Source of the DNA: Bacillus sp. ISL-37
Lineage (GTDB): Bacteria > Bacillota > Bacilli > Bacillales > Cytobacillaceae
Length of the DNA: 64,000 nt
Reading direction: 5' to 3'
NCBI RefSeq assembly: GCF_018613315.1
Contig: NZ_JAGGQL010000006.1
Location: 101,384 to 165,383, forward strand
Below are positions 54,829-63,214 of the stretch, in pieces. The notes beneath the pieces are model-generated. The model searched no databases and had not been told where the DNA came from. It worked only from the letters and a program-made list of their open reading frames with translations. Position 1 is the first letter of the stretch. Each line of letters opens with the position of its first letter. Both the position numbers and the translations under genes were made by a program.

Positions 54829-55926
54829 CTAGTTGGCACTCAGGCTTTCGATTTCTTTTTGCAGTTGGCCAGTGATTTCGTCTACCTTTGCAAAATCCAT
54901 TGCTCCAATATAGATTGATTCCAGCTGGTCGCGCAGTTCTTTTGCCCGCGCCAGTGAGGCAATCGCTTCGTTCATCTTCGCTTTATACCTTCCGCCGACA
55001 TCCTTGATTTCCGCTTCATATTTTTCATCTGTACCAGGTGTGATTAACTCTGAATACATATCAATGATTTCATCTGTCTCTCTTTCCGGAAAATACTCAT
55101 GTGGCGCCGTGCTGTCGAATATCGCAAAGTCGAGCTCGCGGACAATGACCATATCCAGGCTGTGCGGATCAAATCCGCAATGATAGACTTCAACGTCATA
55201 TCCGCGCGACTTTGCCTCGGCAGCAAGTTTTTTCAGCATGGTGGACTTTCCAGAGCCTGGACGACCTTTGATGAAGTACCTCTTGCCCACTGTTTCAGTC
55301 AGATTTGGAACAAAGTCGACTGCCCCAACCGGAGTGGCGGCACCAAGGAATCGGTCGTACACCCGCCCGCTGCCTTCTGTAGACTTACTCTCTCCGAAGA
55401 ATCTCTCAATCAATCTGTTCGTTAGCTCATTTGCTTTTTCAAAATCCATGTTTTCGATATAGATTTTTTCCCACTCGTCATGGATTCTCAACGCTTCGGC
55501 AAAAAGGCTGTAGGCAGAATTGAATGCCTCACTGATTTTTTCACTAAGCTGCAGGATGGTTCCCTTGTGCTCCTGAAGCTTTCCGGAATTCCACGCCTCA
55601 CCCAGATTGACATACTCCTCTACCGCTCCAGGTGCTTTCGGTTCGATGACGTGCGGCGCAGTTCCGTCAACGATCCCGGCATTCAATTTGGGAATTAACA
55701 CACCATCGATTGATTTGTTATCTGATGAGCAATACAGGAATTGAACATCATAGCCTTTTTCAAGCCATTCATTGCCGATCTTTTTCATGAGCGATGATTT
55801 TCCCGTTCCTGGTCCGCCCTTCAATATGAATAGCCGGGACAAGCCCTGCAAGCTGGAATCATATAAGCTGTAAAAACCGCGAGCCGTGTTGCCGCCGGCA
55901 AAGTAGTTCAGGATTTTTCCTGACAT
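54829..55926 (-). CDS. Double P-loop ATPase of unknown function (PRK06851-like)
   Basis: 365 residues made of two related halves. Each has a Walker A motif (KGGPGTGKSSLMKKI at about 36-50 and KGRPGSGKSTMLKKLA at about 218-233), a following strand with a Cys (FLYCSSDNKSIDG; VYHCGFDPHSLDM) and an acidic element VDGTAPH / FDSTAPH. The internal repeat shows ancient duplication. Members of this group are confined mostly to spore formers. Function unknown. ATG behind GGGAG; 53 bases upstream of the Gly/Pro-rich gene, so probably cotranscribed. Confidence 0.85.
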   Translation of the reverse strand: MSGKILNYFAGGNTARGFYSLYDSSLQGLSRLFILKGGPGTGKSSLMKKIGNEWLEKGYDVQFLYCSSDNKSIDGVLIPKLNAGIVDGTAPHVIEPKAPGAVEEYVNLGEAWNSGKLQEHKGTILQLSEKISEAFNSAYSLFAEALRIHDEWEKIYIENMDFEKANELTNRLIERFFGESKSTEGSGRVYDRFLGAATPVGAVDFVPNLTETVGKRYFIKGRPGSGKSTMLKKLAAEAKSRGYDVEVYHCGFDPHSLDMVIVRELDFAIFDSTAPHEYFPERETDEIIDMYSELITPGTDEKYEAEIKDVGGRYKAKMNEAIASLARAKELRDQLESIYIGAMDFAKVDEITGQLQKEIESLSAN

Positions 55927-56063
55927 AAAATCGCACTCCCTCCAGCCGTTCTTATAAACGGCAAGTTTTCGCTTCCTCCTTATCTATATGCAGGTGATTT
56001 GTTCTGGGTGAATGCCCAGACACCATTTCGAATTTGTCTATTTTGAGAACTATTTCCCGGGCA

Positions 56064-56079
56064 AGTGACGTTCTTCACA
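56064..56079 (+). promoter_or_regulatory. Upstream FNR-like box of the nos operon
   Basis: AGTGACGTTCTTCACA matches TGTGA-N6-TCACA in nine of ten fixed bases. It lies 63 bases (six helical turns) upstream of the main box. Several TTCACA words follow to 56112, as in ResD-bound regions. An overlapping ATTTCCCGGGCAAG (56052-56065) is 12 of 14 to the Noc site. Confidence 0.55.
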
Positions 56080-56126
56080 GATAATCACAGCGCTTTCACA
56101 AATCATTCACAATAAACACAAATATG

Positions 56127-56169
56127 TGTGCAGTACATCACACTACCGTTTTTTCCAAAAAGTTAGGAT
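56127..56169 (+). promoter_or_regulatory. FNR-type promoter of the nos operon
   Basis: TGTGC-AGTACA-TCACA (56127-56142) matches the FNR consensus TGTGA-N6-TCACA in nine of ten fixed bases. TAGGAT (56164-56169) is a suitable -10. A start at 56176 puts the box centre at -41.5, the exact class II activator position. This predicts anaerobic induction of nosCZBDYF. Confidence 0.7.
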
Positions 56170-56265
56170 GTAAGTGTGAAAGGCTCATTCAGATACATGG
56201 CTGGATTTGACTGCCTTATTTTTGGAGCGAAAAGAGCCTTGGAAAACAATCAAGGGGGGAAAAAA

Positions 56266-56712
56266 GTGAATAAACCTATCATCCATTTCATCATCAGTGC
56301 TCTTCTTGGACTCGGGATTGGTTATATAGCCTTCGATGTCATTCCTGGAAATGACGGCCAGGAACAAGAAGTCACGACTGTCAATGAGTCTTCAAAGCCT
56401 GCAGAAACGGCCAAGGAAGAAAAAGAGTCCACTGATACCACTTCCACTGCCGCTGGCGAGGAGAACATCCTTCAAGCGAAAGGCTGCCTTGGCTGCCACT
56501 CAGTAGAAGCCTTGAACCTTACTGGCGGAGCAACCGGACCTGATCTTTCCGATGCATTCACCAATGTCGAGGGCAAGCATGGCAAAGCAATCGAAGAATT
56601 CCTTAAAGAACCTACCTCAGCAGTCATGTCCGGCGTAATCGGCGGCAACCCGTTGACGGAGGAAGAAATAAATCAAGTTGTAGAAGTGTTGAAAGAAGCT
56701 TCTGAAAAATAA
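56266..56712 (+). CDS. nosC: Membrane-anchored monohaem cytochrome c (NosC)
   Basis: Small cytochrome c feeding electrons to the N2O reductase. An N-terminal helix (residues 5-25) anchors it, then an acidic Ser/Thr-rich linker (30-68), then the haem domain with CLGCH (Cys74, Cys77, His78) and the likely distal ligand Met121 in SAVMSGV. GTG start at 56266 behind AAGGGGGG; the frame is open 30 codons upstream but no site is there. Sixteen bases before nosZ. Confidence 0.9.
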   Translation: MNKPIIHFIISALLGLGIGYIAFDVIPGNDGQEQEVTTVNESSKPAETAKEEKESTDTTSTAAGEENILQAKGCLGCHSVEALNLTGGATGPDLSDAFTNVEGKHGKAIEEFLKEPTSAVMSGVIGGNPLTEEEINQVVEVLKEASEK

Positions 56713-56727
56713 ACCAAAGGTGGTGCA

Positions 56728-58605
56728 GTGTTAATGAAAAAATGGGTTCCCGCAGCTTCCGGGCTGCTAGCCGGCTTCATGGCGGCAACTGTATTCTTTG
56801 CTGATTTTTCAACAGGACCTAAAGGAACGGCAAGCAATGACACCGCAAACAAGTCAAACGCTGAAAAGGTCTATGTTCCTTATGGCGAGCTAGACGAGTA
56901 CTACATGCTTTCATCAGGCGGTCATTCAGGTCAGCTATTCGTATACGGATTGCCTTCCATGAGGAAGATCCGTACCGTGCCGGTGTTCACGCCTGATCCG
57001 GCCACTGGATATGGCTTCGACACAAAATCAAAAGAAATGCTTGGCGGTTACACATGGGGAGATTTCCACCACCCGGCCATTTCCGAGACAAATGGCGAAT
57101 ATGATGGCAAATTCGTGTTTGCGAATGACGTAGCCAATAACCGAATCGCGGCGGTTGACTTAAGCACCTTCCATACGGCAGACATCATGGAAATGCCGAA
57201 CATGGGTGGACCGCACGCAGGGACATTCGTTACACAGAACACGGAATACATTGTCATGCCTACCCGTTTCTCGGTTCCAATTGGAAAAGAGTACGCTCCA
57301 CTGGATGAATTCGAGGAGAAATATAAAGGCGTCGTTTCCATGGTCACATTCGACCAGGAAAAAAAGGACTTCGATCTGGCATATCAGATCATGCTTCCGC
57401 CTTGGTCATATGACCTTTCTGACGCTGGTAAAAAGGTCTCTGGCGACTGGATTGTCATGACAACTTACAACACAGAATTCGCAACGACGAATAACGAAAT
57501 CAACGCATCGCAGAATGACCGCGACTATATCGTCCTGCTGAACTGGAAAGAGCTTGAGAAAAAAGTGGCAGCTGGTGAGTATGAAGAAGTCAATGGCGCG
57601 AAGATGATTGACCCTCGGAAGCACAAGGGTTCGATTTACGCATTACCTGTAGCGAAATCACCGCACGGCGTTGATGTCACTCCGGACGGAACACGCTTCA
57701 TCGCATCTGGTAAGCTGGCACCATTAATGACTGTATTCTCATTCGAAAAAGCATTTGAAGCCATCAAGGCTGGCGATTTTGAAACCGAGAAATTCGGTAT
57801 TCCTGTCTTGCCTTATGACAAGGTTGTAGAACGTGAAGTTGATCCTCCTGGAGCATTAGGACCTCTTCACACTCAATTCGATGACAGAGGCAATGCCTAC
57901 AATACGATGTTCATTTCATCTGAGATCGTCAAATGGAAAATCGATACGGGAGAAATTCTTGACCGTACACCTGTCCACTATTCACCAGGACACTCAACGG
58001 CAACTGAAGGTGACACAGCATCTCCGGATGGCAAATGGATTGTGTCGCTGAACAAAATCGCGAAGGACAATTTCCTGTCAGTTGGACCTTCACACCCTGA
58101 ATCAATGGAACTGATCGATATCTCAGGAGATAAAATGTCCCTGACTTACACGGCTCCGGTCGATCCTGAACCGCACTACGCACAGACGATCCACCGTGAC
58201 AAAATCAAGACAATCACGATATACGAGAAAGATGAAAACCGCGAGCACTCCGTTTGGAAACAGGAAGACACACGGATTGAGCGCAAAGGCAATGAAGTCC
58301 ATGTATATGGTATCGCCATGCGTTCCAAGTTTGTCTTCGACGCAAAAGCGGAGCGTCCAGACGAAATTAAGGTCAAGCAGGGCGACAAGGTGGTTATCCA
58401 CTTAACAAACATTGACCTTGACCAGGATATCACCCACGGCTTCGGCATCATGGACCACGACCTGAACTATGAAGTCCAGCCTGGCCAGACAAGCACGATT
58501 GAATTTACCGCTGAAAAAGCTGGTACATTCCCAATCTACTGCACAAACTTCTGTTCAGCGCTCCACCAGGAAATGAGCGGCTACATGTTAGTTGAACCGA
58601 AATAA
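56728..58605 (+). CDS. nosZ: Nitrous oxide reductase, clade II
   Basis: Multicopper enzyme reducing N2O to N2 outside the membrane, 625 residues. The signal peptide (WVPAASGLLAGFMAATVFF) lacks twin arginines, so it is a Sec-type, the mark of clade II. The seven-bladed propeller has the CuZ histidine segments GDFHHPAIS, MGGPHAG and SPHGVDVTPDG. The C-terminal cupredoxin domain holds the CuA ligands Cys605, Cys609, His613 and Met616 in CTNFCSALHQEM, with the earlier His in DITHGFG. Start GTG 56728 fits AAAGG; ATG 56734 is possible. Confidence 0.97.
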   Translation: MLMKKWVPAASGLLAGFMAATVFFADFSTGPKGTASNDTANKSNAEKVYVPYGELDEYYMLSSGGHSGQLFVYGLPSMRKIRTVPVFTPDPATGYGFDTKSKEMLGGYTWGDFHHPAISETNGEYDGKFVFANDVANNRIAAVDLSTFHTADIMEMPNMGGPHAGTFVTQNTEYIVMPTRFSVPIGKEYAPLDEFEEKYKGVVSMVTFDQEKKDFDLAYQIMLPPWSYDLSDAGKKVSGDWIVMTTYNTEFATTNNEINASQNDRDYIVLLNWKELEKKVAAGEYEEVNGAKMIDPRKHKGSIYALPVAKSPHGVDVTPDGTRFIASGKLAPLMTVFSFEKAFEAIKAGDFETEKFGIPVLPYDKVVEREVDPPGALGPLHTQFDDRGNAYNTMFISSEIVKWKIDTGEILDRTPVHYSPGHSTATEGDTASPDGKWIVSLNKIAKDNFLSVGPSHPESMELIDISGDKMSLTYTAPVDPEPHYAQTIHRDKIKTITIYEKDENREHSVWKQEDTRIERKGNEVHVYGIAMRSKFVFDAKAERPDEIKVKQGDKVVIHLTNIDLDQDITHGFGIMDHDLNYEVQPGQTSTIEFTAEKAGTFPIYCTNFCSALHQEMSGYMLVEPK

Positions 58606-58625
58606 CTTGGCAAGCTGAATATGGA

Positions 58626-58657
58626 AAAGGGTATTGAGTTTTCAGCCGATACCCTTT
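58626..58657 (+). promoter_or_regulatory. Hairpin between nosZ and nosB
   Basis: AAAGGGTAT and ATACCCTTT pair perfectly, followed by CTCCCTTTTT, 20 bases after the nosZ stop. It could end some transcripts or protect the nosZ 3' end, letting nosZ outnumber the assembly genes. Confidence 0.65.
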
Positions 58658-58741
58658 CTCCCTTTTTAAAAAGTTTTAAGTCTAGAAATTTTGCAGCGCC
58701 AAAAATTGACGCTTGCAGATTTCTTTTAGGAGATGATTCAG

Positions 58742-59305
58742 ATGGCAAAGAAATTATCTGCTGGTTCTATGGCTAGTCTTATCGGGGCTGCAGCAATGAT
58801 TTTTGCCTCTATCAAATTCCCCTGGTGGGGGATGAAGTTTTACGCACCGCAATATATGGAGGGGCTGGATATCATCGTTTATCCCAGCAAGCTTGAAGGA
58901 GACATTGATATCGTAAACGGCTTGAATCATTACATCGGCATGGCGCCTTTCAGCAATGAAAGCTTTCCTGAACTGCAATATCTGCCTGGCCTGGTCATGG
59001 GACTTGTGGCAATCATCATCATTGTCGCTTTAGTGAGAAAGAAATTCTTGCTATATGTACCACCAGCACTGCTTGCTGTCGGTGGAGCCCTTGGCATTTA
59101 CGACATGAACCGCTGGCTTACGAAATTTGGAACAGAGCTTGACCCTAAGGCACCAATTGAGCTAGAACCGTTCGTTCCACCGATTATTGGAGAAAACATC
59201 CTTGCGAACTTTGTGACACACAGTTACTTTACGACAGGATCATTCCTGCTTGGAGCAGGCTTCCTGCTAACCCTTCTGCCATTCTGGCTGGAGCGTCGGA
59301 AATGA
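58742..59305 (+). CDS. nosB: Nos operon membrane protein NosB
   Basis: A 187-residue protein with four hydrophobic helices and a large loop between the first two (PWWGMKFYAPQYMEGL, then GLNHYIGM). NosB proteins are found next to clade II nosZ; their role in electron transfer or maturation is unproven. ATG at 58742, eight bases behind AGGAG; an ATG at 58733 touches the site. Its stop overlaps the nosD start. Confidence 0.85.
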   Translation: MAKKLSAGSMASLIGAAAMIFASIKFPWWGMKFYAPQYMEGLDIIVYPSKLEGDIDIVNGLNHYIGMAPFSNESFPELQYLPGLVMGLVAIIIIVALVRKKFLLYVPPALLAVGGALGIYDMNRWLTKFGTELDPKAPIELEPFVPPIIGENILANFVTHSYFTTGSFLLGAGFLLTLLPFWLERRK

Positions 59306-60615
59306 ACAGGATATTGATCTTATTTGTTGGGATAGGCGTCTGGATTTTATCCACCCTGCCTGTCTCGGCAGATGTATCCCTGCAGCAGCTGATTGATGAA
59401 ACTCCAATGAACGGTGAACTGATTTTAGAGAACAAGCAATACGAGGGCAATATCGAGATTACGAAACCGATTACGATTATCGGAAAAAAAGACACAACGA
59501 TCCGCGGCGACGGAAAAGGTAATGTCGTCCTGATCAAAGCCTCGAATGTCACAATGAAAAACTTAACAATACAAAACGGCAGCCTGAACAGGAACTCCGA
59601 TGAAGAATATTCGGGGATCCGCACGATGGGAGATCACAACCAGTTTATTAATCTAGTTATCCACGATGTTTACCATGGTCTCTATATTAATAGTTCTAAC
59701 CACACTCTCGTAAAAAATGTAAAAGTCACCGGGCAAGGCACCGGAAAGCTTGGCAGCCAGGGAAATGGCATCCAGCTTGTGCGCACGTCCAACAATATTA
59801 TTGAAGATTGCACGATTTCCAAGACACGCGACGGAATCTACGTCGAATACGCGGATAAAAACGAAATCCGCAACAATTATGTAAGTGAAACACGCTATGG
59901 CCTGCACTATATGTACTCAAACGATAATACCTTTTACAAAAACCGTTTCAATAAAAATACTGGCGGTGCGGCCATCATGCACTCCCAGAATATCGTGCTG
60001 AAGGAAAACCAATTCTCCTTTAATCAGGGATCCCGTTCATTCGGGCTCATCATCCAAACGAGCACCAGCAATACCGTTTTGGACAATGAATTTTACCTGA
60101 ACCAGCGCGGCATTTACCTGGAGCAATCCACGCAGAACAAGATTGAGGGAAACAAGTTTTTCCACAATGACATCGGTGTGGAGCTATGGACCACGTCCAC
60201 TTCCCAGGTATTCACGAAAAATCATTTCGAGCAGAACATTGCCAATGTCCTGACGATTGGCGCGGAATCTTATAATCAATGGAATCAAAACGGGATGGGC
60301 AACTACTGGGGCACAGAGCTTTCGGTCCTCGACCTGGACCAAAACCAGATTGGTGACTCTCCTGTTGAATATAGATCGTCCCTTTACAAACTGGTAGAGG
60401 ATAATGAGCTGGCTTATTTATTTTTAAAAAGCCCGGCCATCAAAATCTATGAAAAAATCAATGAAGTCTTAAGCACCCAGAAAGTGATGGTAGTGGATGA
60501 ATTCCCGCTGACTGAGAAGGAAAAGGAATCTCCACCATGGATGCTGCTTTTCATTCCGACTATCGCGATTGCGGGTTGGATTTTTACCAAAAAGAGAAGG
60601 AGTCGTTTATCATGA
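59302..60615 (+). CDS. nosD: NosD, copper-site maturation protein
   Basis: Exported right-handed beta-helix protein needed with NosF/NosY for CuZ assembly. The 437 residues begin with a signal peptide (ILFVGIGVWILSTLPVSA), then repeated CASH-type turns such as NSNHTLVKNV, SNNIIEDCTIS and SNDNTFYKNRF, and end in a C-terminal helix with KKRR. Start overlaps nosB and stop overlaps nosY (ATGA), so translation is coupled. Confidence 0.93.
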   Translation: MNRILILFVGIGVWILSTLPVSADVSLQQLIDETPMNGELILENKQYEGNIEITKPITIIGKKDTTIRGDGKGNVVLIKASNVTMKNLTIQNGSLNRNSDEEYSGIRTMGDHNQFINLVIHDVYHGLYINSSNHTLVKNVKVTGQGTGKLGSQGNGIQLVRTSNNIIEDCTISKTRDGIYVEYADKNEIRNNYVSETRYGLHYMYSNDNTFYKNRFNKNTGGAAIMHSQNIVLKENQFSFNQGSRSFGLIIQTSTSNTVLDNEFYLNQRGIYLEQSTQNKIEGNKFFHNDIGVELWTTSTSQVFTKNHFEQNIANVLTIGAESYNQWNQNGMGNYWGTELSVLDLDQNQIGDSPVEYRSSLYKLVEDNELAYLFLKSPAIKIYEKINEVLSTQKVMVVDEFPLTEKEKESPPWMLLFIPTIAIAGWIFTKKRRSRLS

Positions 60616-61409
60616 ACTACATTTGGAAGGAATGGCTTGAACAGTCACGCGGGAAAGGCCTCTGGCTCGGCCTGGCCATGGTCATGCTGACTTCCATCTT
60701 CCTGTTGATGGAAGCACGCTCATATCCAGATGAACTCGGATTTGACGCCTTTCTTCTCTCGCTATACGACATGAATATTTACCTTGTGCCAATCTTCGCG
60801 CTCTTCATTTCCTCATTTTCAATTTTCCAGGAAAAAGAGCTGAAGACCTCGATGATCTTATTGACGAAGAAAGAATCGAACCGAAGCCTGATGCTGAAAA
60901 AAACCATTGCGATCCAGACGGTCGTCATCGGCGTGTTTGTCGGCTGGTACTTCATTCTCGCCATCGCGATGAAATGGTTCCTGCAATTCCAGCTAACCAG
61001 CTTCATCTATTTTCTCGTAACAGTTGTGGTACTGCTGTTGATTTTCAACCAGCTGGGACTGTTTTTGGGGAACATCACGAACACGAAAATGCAGCTGATC
61101 GGCGCAACGATTTTCACATGGTTCCTGTTCGTATTCCTGATCGACCTGGCGTTCATCCAGTACGTACCTTCTGTTTCCTATGAAAATGTCAAACTGTTTT
61201 CGTGGCTCTACTTCCTGGATCCATTGCACACATTACGCTTTTTCCTAGAGACATCGCTCGGATTATTCTCGCTGAACAATATGTCGCGACTGATGGAAAA
61301 AATGATCTGGATGGCTCCATGGAAGTTTCTCTTGATTGACCTGGCCTTCTGGATGATTCTGTTCTTCGAGCTCTCCATCCTGTTCCGCAGCAAGGGGGAA
61401 AAATCATGA
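60612..61409 (+). CDS. nosY: NosY-type ABC permease
   Basis: Membrane part of the NosDFY complex, 265 residues and six hydrophobic helices. EKELKTSMILLTKKESNRSL near residue 75 resembles the coupling helix of ABC-2 permeases. ATG at 60612 behind GAAGGAG, overlapping the nosD stop by four bases. Sulfur- or copper-containing cargo for CuZ is the proposed substrate of the family. Confidence 0.9.
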   Translation: MNYIWKEWLEQSRGKGLWLGLAMVMLTSIFLLMEARSYPDELGFDAFLLSLYDMNIYLVPIFALFISSFSIFQEKELKTSMILLTKKESNRSLMLKKTIAIQTVVIGVFVGWYFILAIAMKWFLQFQLTSFIYFLVTVVVLLLIFNQLGLFLGNITNTKMQLIGATIFTWFLFVFLIDLAFIQYVPSVSYENVKLFSWLYFLDPLHTLRFFLETSLGLFSLNNMSRLMEKMIWMAPWKFLLIDLAFWMILFFELSILFRSKGEKS

Positions 61410-62077
61410 TTGAAATCAAGAACCTGTCACAATCCTATAAAAACAAGCAAGTCTTGAAAGATATCAATTTGACAATTGAAAAGAATGAATACTGCGCTCT
61501 GGTGGGACGGAACGGTGCCGGTAAGTCGACGCTGATCCGTTCGATTCTCGGTTTGCAGCCTGTTAAAAAAGGCTCGATTACGCTTGGAGGCTTTCCAAAT
61601 TCGAAAGGAGACTGGAAGAAAATCGTTTCCTATCTCCCTGAAAAATTCCACCTCTATCCGCATCTGACTGGTGAAGAGAATATGCGCTTTTTCGCATCGC
61701 TTGGAACTGAGGAGATTGACGAAAAGAAGATTGAGGAGAAACTGAAGATGGTCTCTTTATGGGAAGACCGGCATAACCAGGTGAAGGGCTACTCCAAAGG
61801 GATGCTCCAGCGCCTCGGACTCTGCGTCATGCTCTATTACGATACAGAAGTATTGATTCTCGATGAGCCAACAAGCGGACTTGATCCGCTCGGCCGTGAG
61901 GAAATTTTGCAAATCCTGAAGTCCCTATCCGGTAAAACGATTTTCATGGCATCGCACCATATGGATGAAATCAAACAAATCTGTAGCCATGTCGCATTTT
62001 TGGAAGATGGAAAAATGACAAAGTATACCGTTGATGAATTCCTGAATGAACACTTCAAAGGAGCGGATTACAAATGA
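61406..62077 (+). CDS. nosF: NosF, ABC ATPase
   Basis: Drives NosDFY. Walker A GRNGAGKST, signature YSKGMLQRL, Walker B VLILDEPTSGLD and SHHMDEIKQIC are intact in 223 residues. The first four bases overlap nosY and the last four the next gene. The shorter-than-usual C terminus is typical of NosF. Confidence 0.94.
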   Translation: MIEIKNLSQSYKNKQVLKDINLTIEKNEYCALVGRNGAGKSTLIRSILGLQPVKKGSITLGGFPNSKGDWKKIVSYLPEKFHLYPHLTGEENMRFFASLGTEEIDEKKIEEKLKMVSLWEDRHNQVKGYSKGMLQRLGLCVMLYYDTEVLILDEPTSGLDPLGREEILQILKSLSGKTIFMASHHMDEIKQICSHVAFLEDGKMTKYTVDEFLNEHFKGADYK

Positions 62078-62436
62078 AAAAATTACTCGCAGGCTTCGTA
62101 TTATTGATGCTTCTTCTAGCTGGCTGCAGCTCAGGTTCGGATTTTGAAATCAATTTAAAGGAAGCACCTAAGTACAAGGCTGGTGAAAGCTACCCAGTTG
62201 TCATTGAAGTTATGAAGGATGGCGAGCCGGTGAACGGCCTGAAATTTGTTGCTTTCCTTGAGATGGCGAAGATGGACCATGGCTCAATTGAACTTGATTT
62301 TAAGGACAAAGGAAATGGTATCTATGAATCCAGTGGCGAACTACCGATGGCGGGTGAATGGATTGCCAATATCGAAGGAGAAGCCGACGGCTCTGCTTTT
62401 GAACATGTGATTACATTCGAAGTGGAAAAGGAATGA
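62074..62436 (+). CDS. YtkA-like lipoprotein in the nos operon
   Basis: A 120-residue lipoprotein: signal peptide ending in LLAGCSS, then a YtkA-like beta-sandwich domain (YPVVIEVMKDGEPVNGLKF, GIYESSGELPMAGEW). Such domains resemble the copper chaperone group that includes PCuAC and FixH-like proteins. It has no Cys after the lipobox but conserved Met and His (MAKMDHGSIEL), a plausible copper site. It overlaps nosF, so a role in copper supply to NosZ is likely (inference). Confidence 0.8.
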   Translation: MKKLLAGFVLLMLLLAGCSSGSDFEINLKEAPKYKAGESYPVVIEVMKDGEPVNGLKFVAFLEMAKMDHGSIELDFKDKGNGIYESSGELPMAGEWIANIEGEADGSAFEHVITFEVEKE

Positions 62437-62442
62437 TCCAAC

Positions 62443-63147
62443 ATGAAACTTAAAACACTTCTGATACTTGTGCTGCTGGTGGCCGGTATGATTCTTGGGG
62501 GCTGCCAGCAGGATAACAAGGAACCTGTAGCTGAGAACAACTCAAGTGAGCAGAAAGCAGAGGAAAGCTCGAATGACGGATTTCAGGCTGATGACAAAGT
62601 CGTCACCATCAATGGCAAGGTGCTCAGCTATGAAGACCTGCAATTTTATCAGCTGATGAACAAGGTTGATATCGAGCTGAACCGCGCCGTCGATGAAAAG
62701 AATCTGCAGGGCGAGGAACTGACGGAAAAAATGGCCTATTGGGATGAGCAGTTAAAGTATCATGATAACTTCAACGTCAATCTATCAAAAATGATGGAGC
62801 AGCATACCATGTACCTGCTTGCCAGAGAAAAAGGACTTGGCGTAGAGACTGCTCAGGTTAGCAAGACCGTTGAAGATTTCACAGCCAAAGTCGCACAGAA
62901 TGAAGTGGCATCACAGCTAGTATCTGGCTTTCCTTCAGATGCGTACGAGAACAGGCTGAGCAACTATTTCACCGAAAAGCTGCTCACATTGCAAATTTAC
63001 GAAACTCTTAAGGCCGATGTCGTAAAAGAGAAGCCTAATGCTTCCGAAAAAGAAGTCGCTTATGACACTGCCAAGAATTACGAAGAACTATACCAATCCC
63101 AAATCGCTAGTTTGGAGATTAAAATTAATGCAACTGAGCATGAGTAG
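62443..63147 (+). CDS. SurA/PrsA-like chaperone lipoprotein in the nos operon
   Basis: A 234-residue lipoprotein (lipobox LGGCQQ), acidic linker, then a SurA_N-like helical domain (VVTINGKVLSYEDLQFYQLMNK, MEQHTMYLLAREKGLGV). No parvulin isomerase domain follows, so it would act as a holding chaperone rather than an isomerase. Six bases after the YtkA-like gene. It may fold exported NosZ or NosD; it could also be unrelated. Confidence 0.75.
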   Translation: MKLKTLLILVLLVAGMILGGCQQDNKEPVAENNSSEQKAEESSNDGFQADDKVVTINGKVLSYEDLQFYQLMNKVDIELNRAVDEKNLQGEELTEKMAYWDEQLKYHDNFNVNLSKMMEQHTMYLLAREKGLGVETAQVSKTVEDFTAKVAQNEVASQLVSGFPSDAYENRLSNYFTEKLLTLQIYETLKADVVKEKPNASEKEVAYDTAKNYEELYQSQIASLEIKINATEHE

Positions 63148-63160
63148 TTCAGTAATATGG

Positions 63161-63196
63161 AAAACAGCCTGAGCTCAATCTAAGGCTGTTTTTTGT
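63161..63196 (+). terminator. Terminator of the nos operon
   Basis: AAAACAGCCT and AGGCTGTTTT pair perfectly, six T after. Confidence 0.9.
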
Positions 63197-63214
63197 TTAA
63201 AGGATAGACCTTCG

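Noticed and set aside
54417-54918. A plus-strand protein rich in Pro and Leu opposite the Gly/Pro-rich gene
   Set aside because: It is the complement of a Gly/Pro codon run; no ribosome binding site and the minus-strand protein has a conserved C-terminal domain.
58733-58741. Upstream ATG as the nosB start
   Set aside because: It touches the AGGAG ribosome binding site; the ATG at 58742 has the usual spacing.
59349-59357. DnaA box TTATCCACC
   Set aside because: One mismatch, single copy and inside nosD coding sequence; expected by chance.
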